This document shows, in pieces, positions 25,400 through 34,534 of a stretch of DNA of 64,000 nt. Position 1 is the first letter of the stretch, and each line of letters starts with the position of its first letter. The notes under the pieces were generated by a model, which was not told the origin of the DNA, did no database searches, and saw only the letters and a program-made list of their open reading frames with translations. The DNA is from a bacterium (GTDB lineage Bacteria > Bacillota > Clostridia > Oscillospirales > Ruminococcaceae): NCBI GenBank assembly GCA_004561545.1, contig SFVK01000005.1, positions 28,415 to 92,414 on the forward strand, given 5' to 3'. The translations under genes and the position numbers were made by a program.

Positions 25400-26383
25400 A
25401 TGGCCGAAAACACCGTCCGCCTGGCGCTGTGCGACCTTGCGCCGGACTGGGACCCAAGGGACAACTATCTGACCCGGGCCATCGCCCATGCCGGGTGGAC
25501 CATCGAGTTCTGCGCCTCGCCGCAGGACCGCCCGGATTTTGTGCTCTGCGGCACCTTCGGCCATGACTTTCTCCGCTATGACTGCTGCCGCATCCAGTTT
25601 TCCGGCGAGGACAGCTGGCCCGACCTCAACCTGTATGACTACGCCATGGGCTTTGCGCTGCTGGACTACGACGGGCGGTATCTGCGGCTGCCGCTCTACG
25701 CCATGCGGGACACCTGGGCGCCGGCGCTGGCCAAGCACACCCTGCCCGACGCCGAATTTCTGTCCCGCAAAAAGTTCTGCAACTTTGTGGTGAGCAACGA
25801 TTTCTCCACAGAGCGCAACGAATTTTTCGAGGCCCTCAACGCCCACCGCCCGGTGGACAGCGGCGGCGGCTACAAAAACAACATCGGCGGGCCGGTGGCC
25901 GACAAGCTGGCCTTCCAGAAAGCCTATAAGTTTTCCATCGCCTACGAGAACAGCCGCGGCCCCGGCTACTGCACCGAGAAGATTGTGGACGCCTTTGCGG
26001 CGGGTACCGTGCCCATCTACTGGGGCGACCCGCTGGTCAAGCAGGAGTTCAACCCCGACGCCTTCCTGTGCGCCGACGACTACCCCGACACCGACGCCCT
26101 CATCGCCGCCATCGACGCCGTTGACCGGGACCGGGACGCCTATCTGGCGCTGTGCCATGCGCCCATCCTGGCCCCCGGCGGTGGGTCCCGGGCGCAGCGC
26201 TACGTCACGGATGCGCCCTGCGGGCAGTTCCTCTGCGGCATTTTTGCCAAAGGCCCCCACCTGCGCCGCAACCGCAGCTGCTGGGGAACCATCTATGAGG
26301 GGGATTGGAACTATTATCTCCGCCTGGCCGGGGAGGCCCAAAAGCCCAAAACCCTGATGCAGAAACTGTTTGGACGGTCCTGA
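25400..26383 (+). CDS. GT10 alpha-1,3/4-fucosyltransferase-like glycosyltransferase
   Basis: 327 residues. The C-terminal half carries the GT10 donor-site motif: FSIAYENS followed by PGYCTEKIVDAFAAGTVPIY and WGDP. This matches the fucosyltransferase family pattern of a FENS-like motif and TEK. GT10 enzymes move fucose from GDP-fucose to GlcNAc or glucose in Lewis-type or other surface glycans. No signal peptide or membrane span is visible, so it probably acts at the inner face. The ATG at 25400 follows the Nudix stop after one base. GDP-fucose synthesis genes are not in the window. Donor and acceptor are inferred from the family only. Confidence 0.85.
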   Translation: MAENTVRLALCDLAPDWDPRDNYLTRAIAHAGWTIEFCASPQDRPDFVLCGTFGHDFLRYDCCRIQFSGEDSWPDLNLYDYAMGFALLDYDGRYLRLPLYAMRDTWAPALAKHTLPDAEFLSRKKFCNFVVSNDFSTERNEFFEALNAHRPVDSGGGYKNNIGGPVADKLAFQKAYKFSIAYENSRGPGYCTEKIVDAFAAGTVPIYWGDPLVKQEFNPDAFLCADDYPDTDALIAAIDAVDRDRDAYLALCHAPILAPGGGSRAQRYVTDAPCGQFLCGIFAKGPHLRRNRSCWGTIYEGDWNYYLRLAGEAQKPKTLMQKLFGRS

Positions 26384-26384
26384 T

Positions 26385-27092
26385 ATGCCTGAAACCTACA
26401 CCCTGACCCCCATCGCCCATATCCAGAACGATTTCCCGGAAAAATTCGGCATCCCCCGCCAGAGCGGTCTGGTGGAGGAGCTGCGGGCCCGCATTGTCTT
26501 TGAGCCGGCGTTCCGCAGCGCCGACGCGGTGCGCGGGCTGGAAACCTACAGCCATCTGTGGCTAATCTGGCAGTTTTCCGCCGTGGTGGACGCCGGGCAG
26601 GACGGGGCCAACTGGCGGCCCACGGTGCGCCCGCCCCGGCTGGGGGGCAACACCCGCATGGGGGTGTTTGCCACCCGCAGCCCCTTCCGGCCCAACGCGC
26701 TGGGGCTTTCCTGCGTGCGGCTGGTGGGGCTGGACGCCCATACGCCCCAGGGCCCGGTGCTGACGGTGGCGGGCGCCGACCTGATGGACGGCACCCCCAT
26801 CTATGACATCAAGCCCTACCTGCCCTATGTGGACGCCCGCCCCGACGCGGTGGGCGGCTTTACCGATACCACAAAGGACTACGCCCTGACGGTGCGCTTC
26901 CCGCCCGAGTTGCTGGAAAAGGTGCCCGCGTCCCGCCGCGCCGCCCTGGCGGGCGTGCTGCGCAGCGACCCCCGCCCCAGCTACCAGCACGACCCGGACC
27001 GGGTGTACGGCCTGAGCTTTGCCGGGCTGCGCGTCCGCTTTACGGTGGACGGCACAACCCTGACCGTCACCGCCGTGGAACCGGAAGAATAA
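26385..27092 (+). CDS. trmO: tRNA (N6-threonylcarbamoyladenosine-37) N6-methyltransferase TrmO
   Basis: 235 residues. SAM-dependent enzyme that methylates t6A37 to m6t6A37. The TsaA/TrmO fold is shown by YSHLWLIWQFS, the SAM-loop segment MGVFATRSPFRPNALGLSC, and GADLMDGTPIYDIKPYLPYV. The C-terminal extension (about 165-235) is the usual accessory domain. The ATG at 26385 lies one base after the GT10 stop. A hairpin follows at 27100. Confidence 0.94.
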   Translation: MPETYTLTPIAHIQNDFPEKFGIPRQSGLVEELRARIVFEPAFRSADAVRGLETYSHLWLIWQFSAVVDAGQDGANWRPTVRPPRLGGNTRMGVFATRSPFRPNALGLSCVRLVGLDAHTPQGPVLTVAGADLMDGTPIYDIKPYLPYVDARPDAVGGFTDTTKDYALTVRFPPELLEKVPASRRAALAGVLRSDPRPSYQHDPDRVYGLSFAGLRVRFTVDGTTLTVTAVEPEE

Positions 27093-27099
27093 AAGAAAA

Positions 27100-27127
27100 C
27101 CGCCCTGTCTGTCAAAAGGCAGGGCGG
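27100..27127 (-). terminator. Terminator between convergent trmO and the esterase gene
   Basis: CCGCCCTG (27100-27107) / CAGGGCGG (27120-27127). On the minus strand TTTTCTTTTATT follows, so it is strong for the esterase gene; on the plus strand only ATTTGTGTG follows. Confidence 0.8.
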
Positions 27128-27144
27128 CATTTGTGTGTCCGGCG

Positions 27145-27888
27145 TTAATTGTCCAGCAGGTAGGGCAGGAAATAGCGGATCTGTTTTTTCCACCAGGGCC
27201 AGTCGTGGTCCACATCGTAGCCCCACAGGTCCACCCAGGCGTGGATGCCCTTGGCGGCCAGCACCTCCCGCATGGCGCGGGTGGTGTTCAGACATTCGCC
27301 CTCCCAGCGGCCCTGGCCCACGCACAGAATGATCTTGCGCTGGTTGTACAGCTCAATGTAGGGGTGGTCGGCGGGCATATTGGGCAGAAAATCCAGCGGG
27401 GAATTGTTGTACACCAGATCGTTGCACCAGCCATTCCAGAAGAACTGGGCGCTGTAACAGCCCGACTGGCCCAGCAGACCGGCGAACAGGTCGGGGCGGC
27501 GGAAAAACACAATGGCCGCATGGGTGGCCCCCAGGCTGAACCCGGTGACCAGCGGCAGGTAATGGGTGGGGTTCATGCTGTGGATCAGCGGCACCACCTC
27601 GTCCACAATGTAGTGGTAGTACTGCTCCTGCACCCAGGCGCGGTGGGCCGGGTCGCCATAGGTGTCGGACCAGCTCTCGGTGTCCACCGTGTCCACGCAG
27701 AAGAGCTGAATGCGGCCGCTCTCGATGTAATCGCTGAGGGTATTGGGCATATCAAAGCTCTCCCAGTTGTTGCACATACCGTCCTGGCAGGGGAAGGCCA
27801 GCACCGGCACGCCGTCGTGGCCGTAGACCAGCAGGTGCATCCCCCTTTGCAGGCACTGGCTGTACTGGGCAATGAATTCGCGTTTCAT
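27145..27888 (-). CDS. Putative esterase (EstD/FrmB-like alpha/beta hydrolase)
   Basis: 247 residues of the putative-esterase family. The nucleophile elbow is GFSLGATHA (GxSxG, about residue 117). A C-terminal histidine lies in YDVDHDWPWW and an acidic residue in AWVDLWGYD. No signal peptide is visible, so it is probably cytoplasmic. The ATG at 27888 is preferred, with AAAGGGTGG upstream; an in-frame GTG three codons earlier is possible. Members cleave S-formylglutathione or various acyl esters; the substrate here is unknown. It is the last gene of the minus-strand run and has its own terminator. Confidence 0.82.
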   Translation of the reverse strand: MKREFIAQYSQCLQRGMHLLVYGHDGVPVLAFPCQDGMCNNWESFDMPNTLSDYIESGRIQLFCVDTVDTESWSDTYGDPAHRAWVQEQYYHYIVDEVVPLIHSMNPTHYLPLVTGFSLGATHAAIVFFRRPDLFAGLLGQSGCYSAQFFWNGWCNDLVYNNSPLDFLPNMPADHPYIELYNQRKIILCVGQGRWEGECLNTTRAMREVLAAKGIHAWVDLWGYDVDHDWPWWKKQIRYFLPYLLDN

Positions 27889-27926
27889 GGAAACCACCCT
27901 TTCACTTCACACAGATATTGGTCTGA

Positions 27927-29291
27927 TTATACACCGGCCGGTTTTTTTGTGCAATCCCGGATTTTGTCCAGGTCCTGTCTGCGGGTCAGGAAATAGCAGG
28001 GGACCTCGATGCAGAGCATGACGGTCCAGCCGATGGCGCAGGCAAAGGAGATGCCGTAGATGCCGTACCGGGGCGCCAGCAGGCAGGTGAAAATCACCCG
28101 CAGCGACGTCTGGGTGAAGGTGCCCAGCAGCGTCATGGACATCCGCCCCATGCCGCGGTAATAGCCCTGGAAGCCGTTGGTCATGGCGGGCAGCAGATAG
28201 AACACCGCCATGGTGCCCAGATACTGGCTGGCCAGCGCCACCACCCGGGCGGCGCCCTCGCCGGTGACGAACAGGGCGGCCAGCGGCGTTTTGAACAGCC
28301 CCACCAGGGTGCCGATCACCACCCAGTAGCAAAACTCCATGCCCAGCCCCACCGCAAAGCCGCGGGAAATGCGCTCCCGTTTTCCCGCGCCGCGGTTCTG
28401 GGCCAGATAGGTGGTGATGGCCTGGGCGATGCTCTGTTCGGGGGTGAAGGCGAAATCATCGATGCGGGTCACGGCGTTGAAGGCCGCGATAACCTCCACG
28501 CCCAGGGCGTTGACCCGGCCCTGGATGAGCACCTTGCCGATGGGCTGCACCGCCTGCTGCAGGGCGGTGACCCCGCCGTAGCGCAGCGTGCGGCCCAGCA
28601 GGGCGCGGTCAATGCGCCATTCCGCCCGGCGGGGGCAGAGCTCCGGCGTTCTGCGCACCAGCCAGCACCCGGCCAGCGCGGCGCTGACCGCCTCGGCCAC
28701 CACGGTGGTGACGGCGGAACAGACAATGCCAAAGCCCAGCCCGCCGATGAAGATGAGGTCCAGCACGGCGTTGAGCACCGAGGAGAACATCAGAAAGCGC
28801 AGCGGGGTTTTGGCGTCCCCCACGCTCTTGAAGCCGGCGGCCAGGGCGTTGTAAAAGCAGGTGAAGGGCGCGCCCGCAAAGGTGATGCGCAGATAGACGG
28901 CGGTGATGCCGAAAATCTCCTGCGGCACGGCCAGCGCCCGCAAAATGAGCGGCGTGAACGCCATCCCGGCCCCCGCCAGCAGTGTGCAGAAGCCCAGGCC
29001 GAAAAGGACGGTGGTGGCCAGCTCCCGGCGCAGGCGCGGGGTGTCCTTTGCGCCAAAAAACTCGCTCATCAGCACCCCGGCGCCCAGGCAGATGCCGGTG
29101 ATGCCCAGAATGACCAGGTTCATCACCGGCCCGGCCACGCCCTCTGCCGCCAGCGCGTCCTTGCCGATGAACCGCCCCGCAATGATGGAATCCACCGCGT
29201 TGTAGGCCAGCTGGAACCAGTTGCCCAGCATCAGCGGCAGCGCGTAGCGCCAGATGTGGCCCGCCGGGGCGCCCCGGGTCATGTCACGCAT
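27927..29291 (-). CDS. MATE-family efflux transporter
   Basis: 454 residues with about 12 predicted spans in two related halves, a sodium- or proton-driven exporter of the NorM/DinF type. The N-terminal motif is LPLMLGNWFQLAYNAVDSIIAGRFIG. The second half repeats the pattern around ALQQAVQPIGKVLIQGRVNALG. The ATG at 29291 overlaps the upstream glycosyltransferase stop by 8 bases and has AAAGG upstream; the ATG at 29282 is the alternative. Substrate unknown. Overlap with a glycan gene suggests co-expression, not necessarily shared function. Confidence 0.93.
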   Translation of the reverse strand: MRDMTRGAPAGHIWRYALPLMLGNWFQLAYNAVDSIIAGRFIGKDALAAEGVAGPVMNLVILGITGICLGAGVLMSEFFGAKDTPRLRRELATTVLFGLGFCTLLAGAGMAFTPLILRALAVPQEIFGITAVYLRITFAGAPFTCFYNALAAGFKSVGDAKTPLRFLMFSSVLNAVLDLIFIGGLGFGIVCSAVTTVVAEAVSAALAGCWLVRRTPELCPRRAEWRIDRALLGRTLRYGGVTALQQAVQPIGKVLIQGRVNALGVEVIAAFNAVTRIDDFAFTPEQSIAQAITTYLAQNRGAGKRERISRGFAVGLGMEFCYWVVIGTLVGLFKTPLAALFVTGEGAARVVALASQYLGTMAVFYLLPAMTNGFQGYYRGMGRMSMTLLGTFTQTSLRVIFTCLLAPRYGIYGISFACAIGWTVMLCIEVPCYFLTRRQDLDKIRDCTKKPAGV

Positions 29292-30258
29292 GGGGCGCCT
29301 TTCCGCCGCGGCGGGCATCCCGGTCCTGTTCGGTTTCCCGGGTCAGATAGATGGGGCGGTGCTTGACTTCCAGATAGGTCTTGGCCAGATACTCCCCCAC
29401 AATGCCCAGGCAGAACAGCTGCACGCCGCTGCACAGCAGGATGATGCAGACCAGACTGGGCCACCCGGCGGTGGGATCGCCGAAGAGCAGCGCCCGCACC
29501 ACCACAAAAAGGATGCCGATGAAGGCCGCCACACAGAAGATGACGCCGGCCGCCGCCGCCACCAGCAGCGGCGTGGTGGAAAAGCCCACAATGCCCTCGA
29601 TGGAGTATTTGAAGAGGCTCCAGAAATTCCACTTGGTCTGGCCGGCCACCCGCTCCACGTTCTCGTAGTCAAACCACTTGGTGGAAAAGCCCACCCAGCT
29701 GAAAATGCCCTTGGAGAAGCGGTTGTACTCCGCCATGTCCAGCACGGCGTCCACCATGCGGCGGCTCATCAGGCGGAAATCCCGGGCGCCGTCCACAATC
29801 TCGGTGTCCGACATTTTGTTGATGATGCGGTAGAACAGCCGGGCAAACCAGCTGCGCAGCCGGGGCTCCCCCTTGCGGGTGGTGCGCCGGGTGGCGGCGC
29901 AGTCATAGTCCCCGGTGAGCAGGGCGTCCAGCATTTCGGGCAGCAGGGCGGGCGGGTCCTGCAGGTCGGCGTCCATGGTGGCCACATAGTCACCCCGGGC
30001 CGCCTGAAGCCCCGCGTAGATGCCCGCCTCCTTGCCGAAATTGCGGCTGAAGGAGACATACCGCACCCGGGGGTCGGCGTCGTGCAGCTCCCGCGCCACC
30101 CGCAGGGTGCCGTCTTTGGAGCCGTCGTCCACAAAGATAAACTCAAAATCCGCGCCGTGGCTCGCCTTCATTGCGGCGGCCACGCGGCTGGCTTCCCTGT
30201 AAAAGAGGGGCATGGCCTCCTCCTCGTTGTAACAGGGGACAATCAGACTGATAAGCAT
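29284..30258 (-). CDS. GtrB-like family 2 glycosyltransferase (polyprenyl-phosphate sugar transferase)
   Basis: 324 residues. The N-terminal GT2 domain has SLIVPCYNEEEAMPLF, the DDGSKDGT nucleotide-binding segment and the metal-binding TMDADLQDPP. Two C-terminal membrane helices (about 230-300) follow, as in GtrB/DPM1-type enzymes that load a sugar on undecaprenyl phosphate at the inner face. The adjacent GtrII-like gene could use that lipid-linked sugar outside. The ATG at 30258 follows AAAGGGGAA. The nucleotide sugar (often UDP-glucose) is inferred. Confidence 0.92.
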   Translation of the reverse strand: MLISLIVPCYNEEEAMPLFYREASRVAAAMKASHGADFEFIFVDDGSKDGTLRVARELHDADPRVRYVSFSRNFGKEAGIYAGLQAARGDYVATMDADLQDPPALLPEMLDALLTGDYDCAATRRTTRKGEPRLRSWFARLFYRIINKMSDTEIVDGARDFRLMSRRMVDAVLDMAEYNRFSKGIFSWVGFSTKWFDYENVERVAGQTKWNFWSLFKYSIEGIVGFSTTPLLVAAAAGVIFCVAAFIGILFVVVRALLFGDPTAGWPSLVCIILLCSGVQLFCLGIVGEYLAKTYLEVKHRPIYLTRETEQDRDARRGGKAPHA

Positions 30259-30292
30259 GGGGGTTCCCCTTTCCCGTTTGGTGATTCAACCA

Positions 30293-31951
30293 TCAGAAGT
30301 TGACCAGTATGTAACCGTCCTGCACCGTCACCCCGGGCTCCAGCGTCTCGGCCAGCGCGCTGGCCTCGGCCTGCTGATCGGGGGTCACGGCGGTGCAGGG
30401 GCGGCCGATGTACTCCATCAGAAGATACATCTGTTCCTTGCCGCCAAAGGCGTCCTGCGCCCAGTTGATGACCAGTGTCTGGGGGTTCTCGTAGCGGTAC
30501 AGCTCGCCCTGCGGCCCGCCCAGCACGGCGGCAATCAGGTAAGCTGCCTTGTAGGCGGGGTTGGACGGGGGGATGACCAGCCGCTGCGCCAGCTCGGGGG
30601 GGAGCGTTACCTCCCCCGCAAAGGCCACCGGCAGGGTTCCGCCGGGGTCCAAAGCGTCCAGCCGGGCGGCGGTGCCGGTGAGGATGTCCGCCTCATACTG
30701 CCAGCGGTCCCGGTTGAAGCGCAGCGTGCCGGTGAGCGAGACAAGCTCCACCGCCAGCACCGCCGCCGCGCACACCGCCGCACCCCGCTGCCGGACGCGG
30801 CGGGGGGATGCCAGCGCGGGGTCCAGCCACAGCCAGAGCACAAAGGGCACAAACACCGCAAAGCACTGGGTGGTGCGGGCCATCTGCGCCCCGGTGCCCT
30901 GCAAAAGCCCCAGCGAAAACTGGGCCAGCAGCAGCCCCGCCGCAAACAGCGTCTTGCCGTTGCCGCAGTGGCGGCGCGCCGCCCACACCACCAGCCCCAG
31001 GCAGGCCGCCGCCAGCAGCGCCAGCGCGGGCACCCCGAAGGCGGTGGCCACATAGTTGGTCAGCCATTCCCGCAGCGGGATGATCAGCGCGTCCCGCAAA
31101 CTGTCCCGCCGGAACCAGAAGATGGTTTTGGAGGCGGTGCCGTTTTCCCCCGTCACGCCGCAGACGGCGCACAGGGCGGCGGTCAGCCCCTTGCGGACCA
31201 CCAGCCCCGCCGCCAGCGGCCACAGCCCCCGCACGGCGGCGCACAGGGCCTGCCCGGCGCTGCGGGTGTAGGGGTCCCGGGCGGCGGCGTCCAGCAGCAG
31301 GGCGGCAAAGATCAGCGTCAGCCAGACCGGGGCAAAGGACTCATAGAGCCCCAAAGCGAAGGCCAGCAGCACCGCCGCCCCCGCCGCGCCGGGCAGCCCC
31401 TGGCGCCAGCCGCCCAGAAGGTGGGGCAGCGCCAGGGCCAGCGCCCCGGCGCAGAGCAGAAAGCCCAGCCCCACGCCGCACTGGTTGGAGTAGATGAGGA
31501 TTTCGCCGTGGTAGGGCCAGACCAGCAGCCCCCCGGCCAGAACCAGCGCCCCGGCCCGGTGGGCGGGGCGGCGGGCTGCGGTGAAAAACCCCGCCGCCAG
31601 CACAACGCCCGCCCCCAGCAGGCTGAGGGCAAAAAAGAACTCCGGCCAGAAGCGCTGGCAGGTCATGATGCCGGTCAGCGCCTGAAGCAGCCAGACGGTG
31701 AACCGGCCCTGCCGCAAAAACTCCCCGCCCTGCTGGTAGGTTGCAATGGCCAGGTCGTCCATGTCCACGGCGGGGACGGCCATCGCCGCGCCGTAGCCCA
31801 GGGCGGCCAGCGCCGCCAGCCCCGCCCACAGCCAGGGGCTGCGGGCCAGCGCGGCCAGGCTGCGGCAAAACAGCCCCGAAACAGGCAAAGCCCCCGCGGG
31901 GGCGGAGGCTTGCCGGGTGGAAATGGAATTGTCCAGAACTGTCTGTGCCAT
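30293..31951 (-). CDS. GtrII-like membrane glucosyltransferase
   Basis: 552 residues, with about ten hydrophobic spans and no soluble catalytic domain. It resembles the GtrII family (glucosyl transferases of surface polysaccharide modification). The acidic loop VDMDDLAIATYQQGGEF after the first span is typical. The C-terminal 100 residues form an external domain (DPGGTLPVAFAGEV onwards). Pairing with the GtrB-like gene just downstream (34 bases) supports a module that decorates a wall or surface polymer with a sugar taken from a lipid carrier. It begins only six bases after leuS. Confidence 0.78.
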   Translation of the reverse strand: MAQTVLDNSISTRQASAPAGALPVSGLFCRSLAALARSPWLWAGLAALAALGYGAAMAVPAVDMDDLAIATYQQGGEFLRQGRFTVWLLQALTGIMTCQRFWPEFFFALSLLGAGVVLAAGFFTAARRPAHRAGALVLAGGLLVWPYHGEILIYSNQCGVGLGFLLCAGALALALPHLLGGWRQGLPGAAGAAVLLAFALGLYESFAPVWLTLIFAALLLDAAARDPYTRSAGQALCAAVRGLWPLAAGLVVRKGLTAALCAVCGVTGENGTASKTIFWFRRDSLRDALIIPLREWLTNYVATAFGVPALALLAAACLGLVVWAARRHCGNGKTLFAAGLLLAQFSLGLLQGTGAQMARTTQCFAVFVPFVLWLWLDPALASPRRVRQRGAAVCAAAVLAVELVSLTGTLRFNRDRWQYEADILTGTAARLDALDPGGTLPVAFAGEVTLPPELAQRLVIPPSNPAYKAAYLIAAVLGGPQGELYRYENPQTLVINWAQDAFGGKEQMYLLMEYIGRPCTAVTPDQQAEASALAETLEPGVTVQDGYILVNF

Positions 31952-31957
31952 AGAAGA

Positions 31958-34501
31958 TTATCCCTTGACGGCGATGTTGACCAGGCGGCCTTTGACGTAG
32001 ATCTCCTTGGCGACGGTCTTGCCCGCAATGGCTTCGGCCACGGCGGGATCGGCCTTGGCGGCGGCGATGGCGGCCTCGCCGGTGATGTCGGCGGCCACAT
32101 CGATGCGGGCCTTCACCTTGCCGTTGACCTGCACGGCGATCTGGATGGTCTGCTCCACGCACTTGGCCTCGTCATACCGGGGCCAGGGGTGGTAGGCCAG
32201 CTGATCATCGTGGCCCATCTGCTGCCACAGTTCCTCGGTGATGTGGGGAACAAAGGGGTTGAGCAGCTGGAGCACAATCTCGAACTCGGCCCGGGTGGCG
32301 CCGCCGTTGTCGTACAGCGCGTTGACCAGAATCATCAGCTGGGCAATGGCGGTGTTGGCCTTGAGGGCGTCGATGTCCTCGCCCACCTTCTTGATGGTGC
32401 GGTGGATCAGCGCTTCCAGCGCGGGGCGGTAGCCCTCGCCGGGCACAATCTTGTCGCCCAGCGCCCAGATGCGGTCCAAGAACCGCTTGCAGCCCTTGAT
32501 GGAGCTGGTGTTCCAGGGGGCGGCTTTCTCAAAGTCGCCGATGAACATCTCGTACAGGCGCAGCGTGTCGGCGCCGTACTCGTTCACCACGTCGTCGGGG
32601 TTGACCACGTTGCCCAGGGATTTGCTCATCTTGACGATGGGGTGCTCGGCCATCTCGCCGTATTGCTCCACCAGATGGGCGCGGGCGGCCTTCTCGCTGC
32701 CGTACTGCGCCACCAGGGCCTTGCGCTCGGCGTCGGGCAGATTCTCGAAGGCATGGGGGTTGAGGCCCAGGATCATGCCGTGGGAGGTGCGCTTCTGGTA
32801 CGGCTCCGGCGTGGGCACCGCGCCGATGTCATACAGGAACTTGTGCCAGAACCGGCTGTAAAGCAGGTGAAGGGTGGTGTGCTCCATGCCGCCGTTGTAC
32901 CAGTCCACGGGACCCCAGTATTCCAGGGCCTCCTTGCTGGCGATGGCGTCGGGGTTGTGGGGGTCCATGTACCGCAGGAAGTACCAGGACGAACCGGCCC
33001 ACTGGGGCATGGTGTCGGTCTCCCGCTTGGCGGGGCCGCCGCAGCAGGGGCAGGTGGTGTTGACCCACTCGGTGTGGCGGGCCAGCGGGCTTTCGCCGTC
33101 GGGACCCGGCTCAAAGTCGGTGATTTCGGGCAGGCGCAGCGGCAGCTCGCTCTCGGGGATGGGCTGCCAGCCGCACTTCTCGCAGTAGACCATGGGGATG
33201 GGCTCGCCCCAGTAGCGCTGGCGGCTGAACACCCAGTCGCGCAGCTTGAAGTTGACCTGCTTGTGGCCCTTGCCGTTGTCCTCCAGCCACTGGTACATCT
33301 TCTCCTTGGCGTCCTCCACGGACAGGCCGTTGAGGAAGCCGGAATTGACCAGCGTGCCGGTGGCCACGTCGGTAAAAGCCTCCTTGTCCAGGTCGGAGGG
33401 GGTGCTGCCCTGGACCACCTCGATGATGGGCAGGCCGAACTTTTTGGCAAACTCCCAGTCGCGGGTGTCGTGGGCGGGCACCGCCATGATGGCGCCGGTG
33501 CCGTAGGTGGCCAGAACGTAGTCCGAGATAAAGATGGGCACCCGGGCGCCGTTGGCCGGGTCGGTGGCGGTCACGCCGTCAATGCGCACGCCGGTCTTTT
33601 CCTTGTTCAGCTCGGTGCGCTCAAAGTCGCTCTTGCGGGCGGCTTCCTCCTGATAGGCTTTGACCTCGTCCGCGTTTTTGATCAGCCCGGCGTCCATCCA
33701 TTTCTGGATGTAGGCGTGCTCGGGGGACATGACCATGTAGGTCACGCCGAACAGCGTGTCGGCGCGGGTGGTGTAGACCGTCAGGGGATCGCCGGCGGAG
33801 GTGTCAAAGTTGATCTCGGCGCCGTGGCTGCGGCCGATCCAGTTGCGCTGCTGGGTCTTGACCCGGTCGATGTAGTCCACCTGATCCAGGTCGTCGATGA
33901 GCCGGTCGGCATAGGCGGTGATTTTGAGCATCCACTGGCTCTTGCGGCGCTGGACCACGGGGCTGCCGCAGCGCTCGCAGACGCCGTTCACCACTTCCTC
34001 GTTGGCCAGAACCACCTTGCAGCCGGTGCAGTAGTTGACGGTAGTCTCTTTCTTGTAGGCCAGGCCGTGCTTGTAGAGCTGCAGGAAAATCCACTGGGTC
34101 CACTTGTAGTAGTCGGGATCGGTGGTGTTGATCTCCCGGTCCCAGTCAAAGGAGAGGCCCAGGGATTTGAGCTGGCCCTTGAACCGCGCCACGTTTTTAG
34201 CGGTCACAATCTCGGGGTTGATGTGGTTTTTGAGGGCGTAGTTCTCGGTGGGCAGGCCAAAGGCGTCCCAGCCCATGGGGTACAGCACGTTGTAGCCGCA
34301 CTGGCGCTTTTTGCGGGCTACAATGTCCAGCGCGGTGTAGCTGCGGGGGTGCCCCACATGCAGGCCCGCGGCGGACGGATACGGGAACTCCACCAGCGCG
34401 TAGAACTTGGGCTTGGAATGGTCAATCTCGGCATGGAAGGTGTGCTCGTCCTCCCAGACCTTCTGCCATTTGGCCTCCACGGCCTTGAAATCATACTTCA
34501 T
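31958..34501 (-). CDS. leuS: Leucyl-tRNA synthetase
   Basis: 847 residues, class I synthetase that charges tRNA-Leu. The HIGH-type motif is HVGHPRSYTALDI (about 42-54), and the KMSKS motif is VKMSKSLGNVVNPDD. The CP1 editing domain (about 225-420) has the threonine-rich segment VYTTRADTLFGVTYMV and a conserved AVPAHDTRD. Zinc-type cysteines CTGCKVV and CERCGSP are present. The ATG at 34501 has GGGGAGAGG upstream; the frame is open six codons further. No T-box precedes it, unlike many Firmicute leuS genes, fitting its place inside a long operon. Confidence 0.97.
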   Translation of the reverse strand: MKYDFKAVEAKWQKVWEDEHTFHAEIDHSKPKFYALVEFPYPSAAGLHVGHPRSYTALDIVARKKRQCGYNVLYPMGWDAFGLPTENYALKNHINPEIVTAKNVARFKGQLKSLGLSFDWDREINTTDPDYYKWTQWIFLQLYKHGLAYKKETTVNYCTGCKVVLANEEVVNGVCERCGSPVVQRRKSQWMLKITAYADRLIDDLDQVDYIDRVKTQQRNWIGRSHGAEINFDTSAGDPLTVYTTRADTLFGVTYMVMSPEHAYIQKWMDAGLIKNADEVKAYQEEAARKSDFERTELNKEKTGVRIDGVTATDPANGARVPIFISDYVLATYGTGAIMAVPAHDTRDWEFAKKFGLPIIEVVQGSTPSDLDKEAFTDVATGTLVNSGFLNGLSVEDAKEKMYQWLEDNGKGHKQVNFKLRDWVFSRQRYWGEPIPMVYCEKCGWQPIPESELPLRLPEITDFEPGPDGESPLARHTEWVNTTCPCCGGPAKRETDTMPQWAGSSWYFLRYMDPHNPDAIASKEALEYWGPVDWYNGGMEHTTLHLLYSRFWHKFLYDIGAVPTPEPYQKRTSHGMILGLNPHAFENLPDAERKALVAQYGSEKAARAHLVEQYGEMAEHPIVKMSKSLGNVVNPDDVVNEYGADTLRLYEMFIGDFEKAAPWNTSSIKGCKRFLDRIWALGDKIVPGEGYRPALEALIHRTIKKVGEDIDALKANTAIAQLMILVNALYDNGGATRAEFEIVLQLLNPFVPHITEELWQQMGHDDQLAYHPWPRYDEAKCVEQTIQIAVQVNGKVKARIDVAADITGEAAIAAAKADPAVAEAIAGKTVAKEIYVKGRLVNIAVKG

Positions 34502-34534
34502 AGACTTACCTCTCCCCACACAAGAATTTGGGTT

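Noticed and set aside
34502..34534. A T-box in front of leuS
   Set aside because: Only 33 bases separate rsfS and leuS; no T-box core is present.
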